Shown here one piece after another: positions 32,669-42,452 of a DNA stretch of 64,000 bases (within the stretch, counting starts at the first letter, position 1; each line of letters begins with the position of its first letter). Position numbers and translations under genes: made by a program. The notes below the pieces were generated by a model that searched no databases, was not told where the DNA came from, and saw only the letters and a program-made list of their open reading frames with translations. Source of the DNA: Acidobacteriota bacterium (lineage in GTDB: Bacteria; Acidobacteriota; Thermoanaerobaculia; UBA5066; Gp7-AA6); contig JAIVJS010000079.1 of NCBI GenBank assembly GCA_020199905.1, positions 1 to 64,000 on the forward strand, read 5' to 3'.

Positions 32669-34417
32669 ATGCAATCCCTCTGGACCCTTCGCGCCCCGGA
32701 CCCGAACGCCTCCGCACTCGCCGCCGCGGCGGGCGTCCCCCCGCTCATCGCCTCGCTCCTGCTGGCGCGCGGCCCGGCGACCGCGGAGGCGGCCCGCGAG
32801 TTCCTCCATCCCGACCCCGGCGCCCTCCACGACCCGCACCTCCTGAAGGGCGCCGCGGAAGCCGCGGACGTGCTGGTCTCCGCCGCGCGGGCGGGCCGGC
32901 GGATCGTCGTGTTCGGCGACTACGACGTGGACGGAGTGACCTCGGTCGCCCAGCTCCGGGCGGCCCTGCTGCGCGCGGGGGCCGACGCGGTCGCGTTCCT
33001 CCCGCACCGCCTGCGGGACGGCTACGGGCTGCGTCCCGACACCGTGCGGCGCGTCCTCGACGAGCTCCGCCCCTCCGTGCTCGTCACCGTCGACTGCGGA
33101 ATCACCGCGATCCAAGGTGTGGCGTGCGCCCGCGCCGCCGGAGTCGACGTGGTGGTTACGGACCATCACCTGGTTCCGGACGAGCTTCCCGCGGGAGCGA
33201 TCGTCGTCAACCCGCGGCAGCCCGGCGACGAATATCCCGAGAAGGAGCTCGCCGCCTGCGGGATCGCCATGAAGCTCGCTCAGGCCGTCGCGCGCCGGGC
33301 CGGCATTCGCCTGTCCCAGGACGCCCTCCTGCGCGCCGCCGCGCTTGGAACCATCGCGGACCTCGTGCCCCTTCGCGGCGAGAACCGGACGATCGCCGCG
33401 CTCGGGCTGGCGGCGCTCGCCGACGCGCGGGCTCCCGGCCTTCGCGCGCTGCTCGCCGAATGCGGCGTGATCGGCCGCGCTCCCACGTCCGAGGACGTGG
33501 CGTTCCGCATCGCGCCGCGTTTGAATGCGGCCGGGCGGCTGGACACCGCGGAGCTCGCCCTCTCCCTCTTCGAAGAGCGCGATCCCGCGCGGGGAGCCGC
33601 CATCGCGCGCGACCTCTCCGCGCGAAACGCGGAGCGGCAGACCATCGAGCGCCGCGTGACGGCGGAGGCGCGCGAGCGGATCGCGCGCGAATGCGACCTC
33701 GACAGAGACTCCGTCGTCATCCTCGCCGGGGAGGGCTGGCACCGCGGCGTGCTCGGGATCGCCGCCTCCCGCCTCGCGCGGGAGTACCACCGGCCCGTGC
33801 TCCTGTTCGGCCTCGAGGAGGGCCGAGCGCGAGGATCGGGAAGGAGCATCCCCGGCCTCTCGTTGCACGGGATGTTGAGCGAAATCGACGGCATCTTCGA
33901 CGAGTTCGGGGGGCACGAGCAGGCCGTGGGAGCGAGCCTTCCCGAGGCGCGCTTCGCGGAGCTCCGGGAAGCGGCGCTCGCCCTCTTCGCCCACCGGGTT
34001 CCTGCGGCGCTTCTGATCCCGGTCGAGGAAGCGGAGGCGGAAATCGCCCCCGAAGACGTGACACGCGAGCTCCTGGGCTGGCTCGAACGCCTCGAGCCGC
34101 ACGGGATGGGGAACCCCAGGCCCGTCTTCTCGTCGCGCGTCCGGCCGGCCGTGCCGTTCCGTCCGCTCGGCGCCTCGGGAGTGCGCGGCCGCCTCCGGCG
34201 TTCGAACGGAGGGCCGGATCTCGACTGCCTTGCCTGGAAGAGCGGCTGTCTCGCGGAGGCGGAACGGGACCAGGATCTCGACGTGCACTACAGGCTTCAG
34301 CGCAGCCGTGACGGATCGGTCGAGGCGGAGATCGTCTCTGCGCGGATCCCGGCGGACTCGCTCTTTCTCGGAGGTGACGCGCCGCTCGAGGAGATCGTCG
34401 AGGCCGCGCTCTCGTGA
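32669..34417 (+). CDS. recJ: Single-stranded-DNA-specific exonuclease RecJ
   Basis: 582 aa from ATG 32669; a GTG at 32594 overlapping the accA stop would add 25 poorly conserved residues. RecJ degrades ssDNA 5' to 3' in recombination and mismatch repair. DHH motifs are present: VFGDYDVDGVTS, VTVDCGIT, VVVTDHHLVPDELP, and the DHHA1-like GWHRGVLGIAASRLAREY with SGRSIPGLSLHGML and FGGHEQAVG. The length fits the family. The stop overlaps the GTG start of the LptC-like gene. Confidence 0.94.
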   Translation: MQSLWTLRAPDPNASALAAAAGVPPLIASLLLARGPATAEAAREFLHPDPGALHDPHLLKGAAEAADVLVSAARAGRRIVVFGDYDVDGVTSVAQLRAALLRAGADAVAFLPHRLRDGYGLRPDTVRRVLDELRPSVLVTVDCGITAIQGVACARAAGVDVVVTDHHLVPDELPAGAIVVNPRQPGDEYPEKELAACGIAMKLAQAVARRAGIRLSQDALLRAAALGTIADLVPLRGENRTIAALGLAALADARAPGLRALLAECGVIGRAPTSEDVAFRIAPRLNAAGRLDTAELALSLFEERDPARGAAIARDLSARNAERQTIERRVTAEARERIARECDLDRDSVVILAGEGWHRGVLGIAASRLAREYHRPVLLFGLEEGRARGSGRSIPGLSLHGMLSEIDGIFDEFGGHEQAVGASLPEARFAELREAALALFAHRVPAALLIPVEEAEAEIAPEDVTRELLGWLERLEPHGMGNPRPVFSSRVRPAVPFRPLGASGVRGRLRRSNGGPDLDCLAWKSGCLAEAERDQDLDVHYRLQRSRDGSVEAEIVSARIPADSLFLGGDAPLEEIVEAALS

Positions 34418-36558
34418 CCCGCGTCTCGCCGGAGACGCCGAACCGCCGCGGGCTGACGGCGCGGCACGGCGTCGAGCTGGCCGTCCTGGCATTCGGCGCC
34501 CTGTTCGTTGGATTCCTCGTGTTTTCCTTCCGGCCGGGGCGCCGGCCGGCGTCCGGTACCGCGGCGCGGCCGGAAGTTCCTCCGTCGGCCGAGGCCGGGC
34601 AGGCGACGACGGTCCTGAAGGGATTCGACTACACGGAGACGCTGCGCGGCAAGCCGCTGTTTCACATCCAGTCCGAACGCACCGTCGGGTTCGGCGCCGC
34701 CGCCGGCCTTCTTCCGAACCTGTATGCGCTGGAAAAAGTCGCGCTGACCGTCTATCCCGAGACGGGGGCGCCGGTGACGGTGCATTCCGACAGCGCCACG
34801 TACGACCAGCGCACGAACGCGGCGCACCTGAAGGGCAGCGTGCGGTGGATCGATGGACGAGGCGCCCTGGGCGAGACCGCGGTAGTGGAGTTCCGGCCCT
34901 CCACGCGGGAGCTCGTCGCGCCCGGGGCGCTTCGTGTGAGCCGGGGCACGTTCGTCCTCGAGGCCCGCTCGGGCATCTACGACGTTTCGAAGCGCGAGGC
35001 GCGGCTCGAAGGCCCCGTGCGCGGGGCCGGAACGGGGGAGGGGACCGGAGGTCTTTCGAAGCTGCTGGCGGATCGCGCGGTCTACAAGCGCGACGAGGCC
35101 ACCGTGGAGCTGTCGGGGTCGGTCTCGGGAGAATCGACCGGAGGCAACCGAATCTCCGCCGACCGCCTCGTGCTGAAGACCTCCGAGGAAGGTCACGGGT
35201 TCGACTGGGCGCGCGCCGAGGGGAACGTCCGCGGGACGATCGAGTCGAGCGCGCTCGCGGCCTCGGCCGGGTCTCGGAAAAACGGCAGGCAGTCCTACGC
35301 GGGCGACCGGGGCGGGCTCCTGTTTTCGCCAGACGGCTCGGTCCGTTCCCTCGCGCTGACCGGGTCGCCCGCGGCGGTGGACGAGGAGCCTGTCGCCGGA
35401 GCGACCGCGGGCCGGCGGCTCCGGGCGACCTCGATCGACGTGGCGTTCGAAGGCGGACGGGCCCGGTCCGCGAGAGCCCAGGGCGCCGTTCATCTCGAAA
35501 CCGCGGGGAGCCGCGGCGAGTCGGACCAGGCGACGATGACGCTCCTTCCGACTGGCGAGATGCAGACTCTCGAGCTGTCGGGGTCCGTGAAGATGAGCGG
35601 CGATGGAAGGTCCGGCAACGCCGATCGCGCGGTCCAGGTCACCGACCGCGACGTCTGGGTCCTGACGGGAGCTCCCGGGCATTCGGCCACCGTCGAGGGC
35701 GACGGTTCCCGGGTTTCGGCGTCGCGGATCGAGATCGACCAGAAGCACAAGGGCGTCCGCGCCGAGGGAGGAGCCCGCGCCGTCCTCGTTCCGCGGCAGA
35801 ACGGCGCCAAGCTCGCGACCCCCGTCGGCGATTCGACGCGGCCGACCTTCGGGAAGGCCGATCGGATGACTTTCGACGACGCGAGCCACGTCGCGACGCT
35901 TTCCGGAAACGCCAGTCTCTGGCAGGACGCGTCGTCCGTGTTCGGCAACGACATCACGATCAACGACGCCGAGCGGAGTCTCGTGGCGGTCGGGAACACG
36001 CGCACCGTCTTCTCGCCCGGCGAGACGGCGCCGCGGCGCCAGCCGGAGGCGGGCAAGGCGCGCACCCCGGCGGCCGCGGACCGCGACAAACACCCGTCGG
36101 TCGTGACCGCGCGCCGCCTCGTCTACCGGGAGACCGCGGCGGCGGGAGACCCGGCCACCCCGCCGACGCCCGTCACCTCGCCCGCGCCGGCAGCCGCGGC
36201 CCCGTCGACCGCCTCGTTCGAAGGGACCGTGGTCGTCACGAGCGGACCGTGGCGCGCCTCGGCGGCCCGGGCCACGGCGTTCGTCGGCAAAGACCGGCGG
36301 ATCGAGCGTGTCGAGATGTCGGGCGACGTCGCCTTTCAAGACACGGCAGAGGGGCGCAGCGGCAAGGCGGAGAAGGCGACGGACTGGCCTTCGGAAGGCC
36401 GCACCGTCCTCGAGGGCGCGCCCGCCTTCGTGCTCGACCGCGAAGGCAACCGCGTCGCCGGAGCGACCTTGACGATCGGGAAGCGCGGGGGTAGCGTCGA
36501 AGTGACGGCGCCGGAGGGAGGACGCACGGAGACGATCCACAGGACCCGCAGCCAGTGA
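34414..36558 (+). CDS. lptC: LptC-LptA-type fusion, LPS transport
   Basis: 714 aa from a GTG overlapping the recJ stop. A single membrane anchor (about residues 20-44) is followed by an LptC-type beta-jellyroll ([43 protein letters not shown]). Then comes a long series of OstA/LptA-like repeats (for example [25 protein letters not shown] and [14 protein letters not shown]). Normal LptC is about 190 aa and LptA about 180, so this looks like a fusion with extra repeats that could span more of the periplasm. It overlaps lptB by 4 bp. LptA-type bridge proteins carry LPS between inner and outer membrane. Confidence 0.85.
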   Translation: MTRVSPETPNRRGLTARHGVELAVLAFGALFVGFLVFSFRPGRRPASGTAARPEVPPSAEAGQATTVLKGFDYTETLRGKPLFHIQSERTVGFGAAAGLLPNLYALEKVALTVYPETGAPVTVHSDSATYDQRTNAAHLKGSVRWIDGRGALGETAVVEFRPSTRELVAPGALRVSRGTFVLEARSGIYDVSKREARLEGPVRGAGTGEGTGGLSKLLADRAVYKRDEATVELSGSVSGESTGGNRISADRLVLKTSEEGHGFDWARAEGNVRGTIESSALAASAGSRKNGRQSYAGDRGGLLFSPDGSVRSLALTGSPAAVDEEPVAGATAGRRLRATSIDVAFEGGRARSARAQGAVHLETAGSRGESDQATMTLLPTGEMQTLELSGSVKMSGDGRSGNADRAVQVTDRDVWVLTGAPGHSATVEGDGSRVSASRIEIDQKHKGVRAEGGARAVLVPRQNGAKLATPVGDSTRPTFGKADRMTFDDASHVATLSGNASLWQDASSVFGNDITINDAERSLVAVGNTRTVFSPGETAPRRQPEAGKARTPAAADRDKHPSVVTARRLVYRETAAAGDPATPPTPVTSPAPAAAAPSTASFEGTVVVTSGPWRASAARATAFVGKDRRIERVEMSGDVAFQDTAEGRSGKAEKATDWPSEGRTVLEGAPAFVLDREGNRVAGATLTIGKRGGSVEVTAPEGGRTETIHRTRSQ

Positions 36559-37310
36559 GCTCTGCCGAATCCGGGGCGGAATCCCCGACTCTCCTCGCCG
36601 CCGAGGGACTCATCAAGACGTACGGCGGTCGGGCCGTCGTCCGGGGAGTGTCCCTCGAGGTCGGCGCGGGCGAGATCGTCGGGCTGCTCGGCCCGAATGG
36701 AGCGGGCAAGACGACGACCTTTTCGATCGTCGTCGGGCTCGTCCGTCCGGACGCGGGCGAGGTTCGTCTGTCCGGCCGCGACGTGACGTCGCTTCCGATG
36801 TACCGGCGAGCTCGGGCAGGGATCTCGTACCTGCCCCAGGAACCGTCCGTCTTTCGAAAGATGACCGTCGAGGAGAACCTCCTCGCGATTCTGGAGACCC
36901 TCGACCTCACACATGCGGAGAGAAGCGAGCGGGCGGATCGCCTGTTGAACGAATTCGGGCTCGAGGCCCTGCGGACCCACCGCGCCTACACCCTGTCGGG
37001 AGGGGAGCGCCGGAGGGTGGAGATCGCGCGCAGCCTGGTCGTGTCGCCTCACTTCGTTCTGCTGGATGAGCCGTTTGCCGGAATCGACCCCATCGCGGTC
37101 CTCGAGATCCAGGGGATCGCGAGGAGACTCGCCACGTCGGGAATCGGCGTCCTGATCACGGACCACAACGTCCGGGAGACTTTGTCGATCGTCGACCGCG
37201 CTTATATAATTCATGGTGGCGAGATTTTGAGGGCGGGCACACCCCTTGCTCTGTCGAGCGACGCCGTCGTGAAAAAGATCTATCTTGGGGAGGCGTTTCA
37301 GCTGAATTGA
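36555..37310 (+). CDS. lptB: LPS export ABC transporter ATP-binding protein
   Basis: 251 aa from a GTG overlapping the lptC/A gene. It powers LPS extraction by LptF/LptG. Walker [18 protein letters not shown] near residues 41-48, the LptB-typical [20 protein letters not shown], signature [15 protein letters not shown], Walker [17 protein letters not shown] and DHNVRETL H-loop are all present. The LptF/LptG partners are encoded at 49596. The gene order lptB-rpoN-hpf is the classical one. Confidence 0.97.
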   Translation: MSSAESGAESPTLLAAEGLIKTYGGRAVVRGVSLEVGAGEIVGLLGPNGAGKTTTFSIVVGLVRPDAGEVRLSGRDVTSLPMYRRARAGISYLPQEPSVFRKMTVEENLLAILETLDLTHAERSERADRLLNEFGLEALRTHRAYTLSGGERRRVEIARSLVVSPHFVLLDEPFAGIDPIAVLEIQGIARRLATSGIGVLITDHNVRETLSIVDRAYIIHGGEILRAGTPLALSSDAVVKKIYLGEAFQLN

Positions 37311-37386
37311 CCGCATGAACCTCGACCGAAACGTTTCAACCCGCGCCATGCGACCCGCTGTCGCCGCCCGATAGGGACCGATCAGA

Positions 37387-38850
37387 ATGGGACTTGAGCA
37401 GAAACTGAACCTGCGCCTCTCACAGCGGCTGGTGATGACGCCGTCGCTGCAGCAGGCGATCAAGCTTCTCCAGATGTCGAAGCTCGAGCTCGAGGAAGTC
37501 CTGAACCAGGAGATGGTCGAGAATCCGATCCTGGAGGAGGAGCAGGAGGACGCCGCGGCCGAGGCGGAGGCCGAGCGCGTCGAGGCGGTCGCGAAGGAGG
37601 AGGCAGCTCCCGCCCCCGCCGAAGCTCCCGGCGAGGCCCCTGCCGAAAAGGAGCGCGACTCCTTCGACGAGATCGATTTCGATTCCTACTTCGAGGACTA
37701 CCTCGACAGCTCGTACAACCCGCGGCAGTACGAGGAAACGGAGCAGGTTCCTCTCGAGAACATCCTGTCGAGACCTCCCGGGCTCCAGGAATACCTGAGC
37801 TGGCAGATCTCCATGTCGGACGCCTCTCCCGAAATTCGAGAAATCGGGACCTACCTGATCGGAAACATCGACGAAGACGGGTACCTGCGCGTGACCCGGG
37901 ACGAGATCCGGGCCGGAGGCTACGAGAACGACGAGGACGTGGAAAAGGCGCTCGCGATGGTCCGCGCGTTCGATCCTCCCGGGATCTGCGCGTTCGATCT
38001 GCCCGACTGCCTGCGCCTCCAGATCCGGGCTCTCGGTATCGAGAATCCCCTGATCGACAAGGTCATCACGGAGCACTGGAGCGAGTTCCTGAACCGCCAG
38101 TTTCCTCAGCTCGCCCGATCCGTGGGCGTCGGCATGTCCGAGATCCAGGCCGTCGTCGAGGTCATCAAGAACCTCGAGCCCAAGCCGGGGCGCAAGTACT
38201 CGAACGAGCGCACCATCTACGTCGAGCCCGACGTGGCCGTCCGCAAGATCGGGGACGAGTACGTCATCCAGCTGAACGAGGACGGTCTTCCGAAGCTGCG
38301 CATCTCGTCGTCGTACCGGAAGATGCTGCGCGGCGGCAACGGCGCCATCGGGGAGGAAGCGGCGACATACCTGAAGGACAAGATGCGTTCCGCCGTGTGG
38401 CTGATCAAGAGCCTCGACCAGCGGCAGCGGACGATCTACAAGGTCGCGGACTCGATCGTGCGTCATCAACGCGGGTTCCTGGACCACGGGATCGAGCACC
38501 TCCGTCCCCTCGTGCTGCGCGACGTCGCCAACGACATCGGGATGCACGAGTCGACCGTCTCGCGCGTCGTCTCGAACAAGTACATCCACACGCCCCGCGG
38601 CCTGTTCCCGATGAAGTATTTCTTCCACAGCGGGATCGACTCGACGACGGGAAACGACGTTTCCTCCGTCTCGATCAAGAACAAGATCTCGCGGCTGATC
38701 GCGGACGAAGATGCGAAACGGCCGCATTCCGACGCACGCATCATGCAGCGGCTTCGCGCGGAAGGGATTCAGATTGCCCGGCGCACCGTCGCCAAATACC
38801 GGGAGGAGCTGCGGATCCCTTCGTCATCCCAGAGAAAACAGACCTTCTGA
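37387..38850 (+). CDS. rpoN: RNA polymerase sigma-54 factor
   Basis: 487 aa. Region I at the N-terminus (LNLRLSQRLVMTPSLQQAIKLLQMSKLELEE) binds activator and core. It is followed by an acidic region II, the core-binding region (TYLIGNIDEDGYLRV), the helix-turn-helix (DVANDIGMHESTVSRVVSNKY) and the RpoN box ARRTVAKYREEL near the C-terminus. It directs transcription from -24/-12 promoters with enhancer-binding proteins. No candidate -24/-12 site was searched systematically. It lies between lptB and hpf, with hprK and ptsN downstream. Confidence 0.97.
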   Translation: MGLEQKLNLRLSQRLVMTPSLQQAIKLLQMSKLELEEVLNQEMVENPILEEEQEDAAAEAEAERVEAVAKEEAAPAPAEAPGEAPAEKERDSFDEIDFDSYFEDYLDSSYNPRQYEETEQVPLENILSRPPGLQEYLSWQISMSDASPEIREIGTYLIGNIDEDGYLRVTRDEIRAGGYENDEDVEKALAMVRAFDPPGICAFDLPDCLRLQIRALGIENPLIDKVITEHWSEFLNRQFPQLARSVGVGMSEIQAVVEVIKNLEPKPGRKYSNERTIYVEPDVAVRKIGDEYVIQLNEDGLPKLRISSSYRKMLRGGNGAIGEEAATYLKDKMRSAVWLIKSLDQRQRTIYKVADSIVRHQRGFLDHGIEHLRPLVLRDVANDIGMHESTVSRVVSNKYIHTPRGLFPMKYFFHSGIDSTTGNDVSSVSIKNKISRLIADEDAKRPHSDARIMQRLRAEGIQIARRTVAKYREELRIPSSSQRKQTF

Positions 38851-38873
38851 AGAGTCGCGACAGCGGAGGCATC

Positions 38874-39440
38874 ATGGGAGTCGAATGCACGGGCCGCGGC
38901 GTCGAAATCACGCCCCGTCTTCGCGCCCTCGCCGAGGAGCGCGCCTCGCGGCTGGAAAGGCATCTCGGGGGGCCCGTGACGGCGCGGGTGGTCCTTTCCC
39001 ACGAAAAGCATCGCTACGGCGCCGAGGTCATCGCGACGCACCGCCGCCGCAAATGGACCGCGCAGGAAGAGACCGGAGACCCGCGGACCGCCCTCACGCT
39101 CGCGTTCGAAAAGATCGACGCGCAGGCCATGAAGGACGCGGAAAAGCGCCACGACCGCCGGCACCGCGGGGCCGCCGTCGCGATTCCGCTTCGCGTCTCG
39201 GAAGGAAACGAACCCGCCCCGCCGGAATCGCGGGGCCGCTCGCCGCGGGGCGGAGAGCCGCGAATCGTGCGCGCCGCGCGCAAGGTGGCCGCGAAGCCGA
39301 TGAGCGTCGAAGAGGCCGCGATGCGCATCGAGGGCTCGCGCGAGGATTGTCTGGTTTTTCGGGACTCGGGCTCGGAAAAGATCTCGGTCCTCTACCGCCG
39401 TCGGGACGGAGACTTCGGTCTGATCGTGCCGGAATGCTGA
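38874..39440 (+). CDS. hpf: Ribosome hibernation-promoting factor (long form)
   Basis: 188 aa from ATG 38874, preceded by GGAGG at 38865-38869. The N-terminal RaiA/HPF domain (GVEITPRLRALAEERASRLERHLGG...VLSHEKHRYGAEVIA) binds the 30S decoding region. A Pro/Ser/Arg linker joins it to a C-terminal domain (KPMSVEEAAMRIEGSREDCLVFRDSGSEKISVLYRRRDGDFGLI) that makes 100S dimers in long HPFs. The position after rpoN is normal. Confidence 0.93.
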   Translation: MGVECTGRGVEITPRLRALAEERASRLERHLGGPVTARVVLSHEKHRYGAEVIATHRRRKWTAQEETGDPRTALTLAFEKIDAQAMKDAEKRHDRRHRGAAVAIPLRVSEGNEPAPPESRGRSPRGGEPRIVRAARKVAAKPMSVEEAAMRIEGSREDCLVFRDSGSEKISVLYRRRDGDFGLIVPEC

Positions 39441-39537
39441 AGCCGTTCGCCGCGCTCTTCGCGCTCGCAGCGGACCCTTCGGGCCGCGACCATCCGCGGC
39501 CCGGCCGCGCCGCCCTTCGGCGAAAGCGAATCTCCGC

Positions 39538-40041
39538 ATGAGCGCGACGAGAGGGGAGACCGCGGGCTTCCTCCAGGGTCTCGTGAACCCGGGTCTCATA
39601 TTCACGGGCCTCCCACCCGGGCGCGTCGAGGAAGTCCTGACCGATCTTTCGCGGCGTGTCGCGGAGGCGGGCGCGGTCCGCGATCCGGCCGATCTCGCCC
39701 GGCGTCTTCTCGACCGGGAGCGGTTGGGCTGCACCGGGCTCGGGGCCGGAATCGCGATTCCGCACTGCAAGCTGAAAGACCTGGGTGAGATCGTGCTCGC
39801 GGTGGCGTCCTGTCCGGGAGGCGCCGACTTCCGTTCGCCCGACGGCGTTTCCGTGACGTTGATCTTCCTCATTCTCTCGCCGGCGGAGGCGCCCGCTCTT
39901 CACCTCCAGGCGCTCGCGCGCATCTCTCGGCTCCTGAAGACGGCCGGCGTCGCCGACTCCCTGCGGCGTGCGCAGACCCCGGGAGACCTCTACGCCGCGA
40001 TCAAGGAAGCGGAGTCCGCCGTTCCCGCGGTCCGCCCATGA
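39538..40041 (+). CDS. ptsN: PTS IIA component, PtsN-like (nitrogen-PTS)
   Basis: 167 aa. GIAIPHCKL holds His76, the phosphorylation site of EIIA-Ntr/Fru domains. The EIIA fold continues with DGVSVTLIFLILSP and LHLQALARISRLL. No EIIB or EIIC is nearby, which fits a regulatory rather than transport role. The stop overlaps the hprK start (ATGA). Confidence 0.92.
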   Translation: MSATRGETAGFLQGLVNPGLIFTGLPPGRVEEVLTDLSRRVAEAGAVRDPADLARRLLDRERLGCTGLGAGIAIPHCKLKDLGEIVLAVASCPGGADFRSPDGVSVTLIFLILSPAEAPALHLQALARISRLLKTAGVADSLRRAQTPGDLYAAIKEAESAVPAVRP

Positions 40042-41012
40042 GCGTCACGACGGCACGCCGGGGCCTGACCGCCGACGTCCTGCGCTCCCCGGCGCTGGCG
40101 GACCTGGCGCTGCGGACCGTCGCCGGGGAGACGGGATTCGGTCGCGTGATCTCGTGGGGACGCATCCAGCGGCCCGGTCTCGCGCTGGCGGGCTACGAAG
40201 CCTTCATCAAGCCGGGCCGCATCCAGATCCTCGGCGAGAGCGAGCTCAACTACCTGGACACGATGGCGGCCGGCGTGCGGTCGGAGCGGATCGCCGCGAT
40301 CTGCGCGCTGCCCGTGGCCGCCTTCGTCGTCACCAAAGGGCAGCGCGTTCCCGAAGACCTCATTCGGGAGTGCCGCGTCCGGGACGTCCCGCTGCTCGTC
40401 TCCGATCAGACGACGTCGGTCGTCATCCAGTCGATCACGCGGATCCTCGAGGACGAGCTCGCTCCCTCGACAACCGTGCACGGCGTGCTCGTCGACGTGT
40501 ACGGGATGGGAGTCCTGCTGCTGGGAGACTCCGGAATCGGCAAGAGCGAGTGCGCCCTCGACCTGATCCAGCGCGGCCACCGGCTCGTCGCGGACGACGT
40601 GGTCGAGATCCGCAAGTATCCCAACGGGTCGATCGTGGGCCGGGCGGCGGAGATGATCCGCTACCACATGGAGCTTCGAGGCATCGGCATCATCAACATC
40701 AAGCATCTGTTCGGCGTGTCCGCGGTCCGGGCCTCGAAGTCGATCGAGCTCGTGATCGAGCTGCAGCGCTGGGACCCCGCAAAGCGGTACGATCGTCTCG
40801 GTTTGGACGGCGAGATGTACACGATTCTGGACCGGCCGCGGCCGCTTCTGCGGCTGCCCGTCGCTTCCGGGCGCAACATCGCCCTCTTAATCGAGATTGC
40901 CGCGCGCAACGAGCTGCTGAAGACCCAGGGGTACGACGCGGCGAAGGAGTTTGCTTTGAAGGTCGACGAGCAGATCGCCAAGAACATGCAGGCTTTGAGA
41001 GAGACCGAGTGA
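40038..41012 (+). CDS. hprK: HPr kinase/phosphorylase
   Basis: 324 aa. It phosphorylates HPr at Ser46 and reverses the reaction. The N-terminal regulatory domain is followed by the Walker A GDSGIGKS (about residues 163-170), the substrate-contacting LVADDVVEI, LELRGIGI-type HMELRGIGIINIKHLFGV and the C-terminal signature region PVASGRNIALLIE. It lies three genes upstream of HPr, which does have Ser46. Confidence 0.96.
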   Translation: MSVTTARRGLTADVLRSPALADLALRTVAGETGFGRVISWGRIQRPGLALAGYEAFIKPGRIQILGESELNYLDTMAAGVRSERIAAICALPVAAFVVTKGQRVPEDLIRECRVRDVPLLVSDQTTSVVIQSITRILEDELAPSTTVHGVLVDVYGMGVLLLGDSGIGKSECALDLIQRGHRLVADDVVEIRKYPNGSIVGRAAEMIRYHMELRGIGIINIKHLFGVSAVRASKSIELVIELQRWDPAKRYDRLGLDGEMYTILDRPRPLLRLPVASGRNIALLIEIAARNELLKTQGYDAAKEFALKVDEQIAKNMQALRETE

Positions 41013-41633
41013 GCACGCCAAACCGGGTTCCGACGGCGAGACTCGCCGGCGACCCCGAAAGCCTGGTCATCGTGACCGGGCTTTCGGGCTCCGGGAAGAG
41101 CTACGTCAACAAGTGCCTCGAGGACATCGGGTACTTCTGCGTGGACAACCTGCCGCTCGAGCTGGTCGAGCCCCTCCTCTCCCAGAAGAGCGCGCCGCGC
41201 GTCGGCGTCATTCTCGACGTGCGCAACCCCGACTTCGCCTCTCGTTTTCCCCAGATCCTCGGGCATCTGCGTCAGCAGGTCCCGGGGACGCGCCTTCTGT
41301 TCCTGGACGCTTCCGAAGAATCCCTGATCCGGCGCTTCTCCGAGAAACCCCCATTTCGTCCCCGAGCTCAAGGGCAAGACGGGATCGGACGCGGCGGTGG
41401 CGGCGTACATCGAGAGCGATCCGGAGACCGCCCCTTTCATCCAGAAGCTCACCGAATTCTTCGACTACCTTCTGCCGCTCTACGAGCGCGAGCACAAGAG
41501 CTACCTGTCGATCGGGATCGGATGCACCGGCGGCAAACACCGCTCGGTCTACGTCGCGGAGCGGCTGGCGGAGGCGCTCAAGGAACGCGGATTTCCCGTC
41601 CGCGTGTCGCATCGGGACGCGACGCGGCAGTGA
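41009..41633 (+). pseudogene. rapZ: RapZ (RNase adapter/nucleotide-binding) gene with internal deletion
   Basis: The first about 114 codons from the GTG (overlapping the hprK stop) are intact RapZ: VIVTGLSGSGKSYVNKCLEDIGYFCVDNLPLELVEPLL, DVRNPDFASRFPQIL, RLLFLDASEESLIRRFSE. The homologous sequence then jumps, in another frame, to NPHFVPELKGKTGSDAAVAAYIESDPETAPFIQKLTEFFDYLLP and the C-terminal GCTGGKHRSV block, ending TGA at 41631-41633. The conserved middle (about 75-85 residues between RRFSE and NPHFVPEL in normal about 285-aa RapZ) is missing; the join lies at about 41350-41352. Continuing in the first frame gives unrelated sequence. Either a real loss of function or an assembly gap. Confidence 0.85.
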
Positions 41634-41649
41634 CGCCCCCGGCCGCCGC

Positions 41650-42111
41650 ATGATCGGGGTCCTGCTCGTTACGCACGGAAAACTCGCCGAGGAGCTGCGT
41701 GACGCCGCCCTGACGATCCAGCCCGAGATCGCCCGGATCGTCGCTGTGGCGCTCGAGTGGAACCAGACCGGAGAGGACGCGCGCGAGCGCATCGCTCGGG
41801 GTTTGGAAGAGGCCGATGGGGGAGAGGGAGCGGTGATCCTGACCGACATGTTCGGAGGAACTCCGACGAACCTGACCCTGTCGTTTCTCCAGAAGAATCG
41901 TGTCGAGATCGTGACCGGCGTCAACCTTCCGATGGTCCTGAAGTGCGCCGCGCTCCAGGGCAGCGGCAAGAGCGTCGTCGAAATCGCCCACGTCGCGAAG
42001 GACCGCGGGCAGCGGTCGATCTGCGTGGCCTCGGATCTCCTCGCGGACGAGGATGCGGCCACCGCGGCCGCCGCGGCCACCGCGGCCGCGACCGAGAGGG
42101 GAAACGGGTGA
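41650..42111 (+). CDS. PTS IIA component, mannose/EIIA-Man family
   Basis: 153 aa from ATG 41650. LLVTHGKLAEEL places His9 at the phosphorylation site of the mannose-type EIIA fold, and VILTDMFGGTPTNLTLSF is the family motif. The last about 25 residues are an Ala/Thr-rich tail made of GCC/GCG/ACC repeats (about 42053-42097). It directly precedes HPr (GTGA overlap). No sugar permease is present, so its output is likely regulatory. Confidence 0.9.
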   Translation: MIGVLLVTHGKLAEELRDAALTIQPEIARIVAVALEWNQTGEDARERIARGLEEADGGEGAVILTDMFGGTPTNLTLSFLQKNRVEIVTGVNLPMVLKCAALQGSGKSVVEIAHVAKDRGQRSICVASDLLADEDAATAAAAATAAATERGNG

Positions 42112-42377
42112 TCGAGAGAGACCTCCCCATCCGAAATCGTCTGGGGCTCCACGCCCGCGCCGCGGCGAAGTTCGTGCAGACGGCCAGCCGCTTCCGCTCC
42201 GCCGTCAAGATCCGGAAGAACGGGGAAGAGGTCGACGGGAAGAGCATTCTCGGGATCCTGCTTCTCGCGGCGTCGCAGGGAACGAGCATCACGCTCTTCG
42301 TGTCGGGCGATGACGAAACGGAGGCGTTCGCCGCCGTCGAGGGTCTCCTGGCGCGCCGCTTCGACGAGGAAGAATGA
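42108..42377 (+). CDS. ptsH: Phosphocarrier protein HPr
   Basis: 89 aa from a GTG overlapping the EIIA stop. His15 in NRLGLHARAA is phosphorylated by EI, and Ser46 in DGKSILGIL is the HPr-kinase site. Both are in standard positions. The C-terminal part reads EAFAAVEGLLARRFDEEE. Coexistence with hprK upstream and EI downstream makes a complete regulatory phosphorelay. Confidence 0.97.
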   Translation: MIERDLPIRNRLGLHARAAAKFVQTASRFRSAVKIRKNGEEVDGKSILGILLLAASQGTSITLFVSGDDETEAFAAVEGLLARRFDEEE

Positions 42378-42452
42378 AATCGACCGGGTGACCTCGACCG
42401 GGTAAACGGGCGCCTCCAGGTCCGAACCCGGCCGGGCTCCTCGGAAGCGCCC

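Noticed and set aside
41340-41360. Programmed frameshift in rapZ
   Set aside because: A frameshift alone cannot explain it because about 80 conserved residues are missing at the join.
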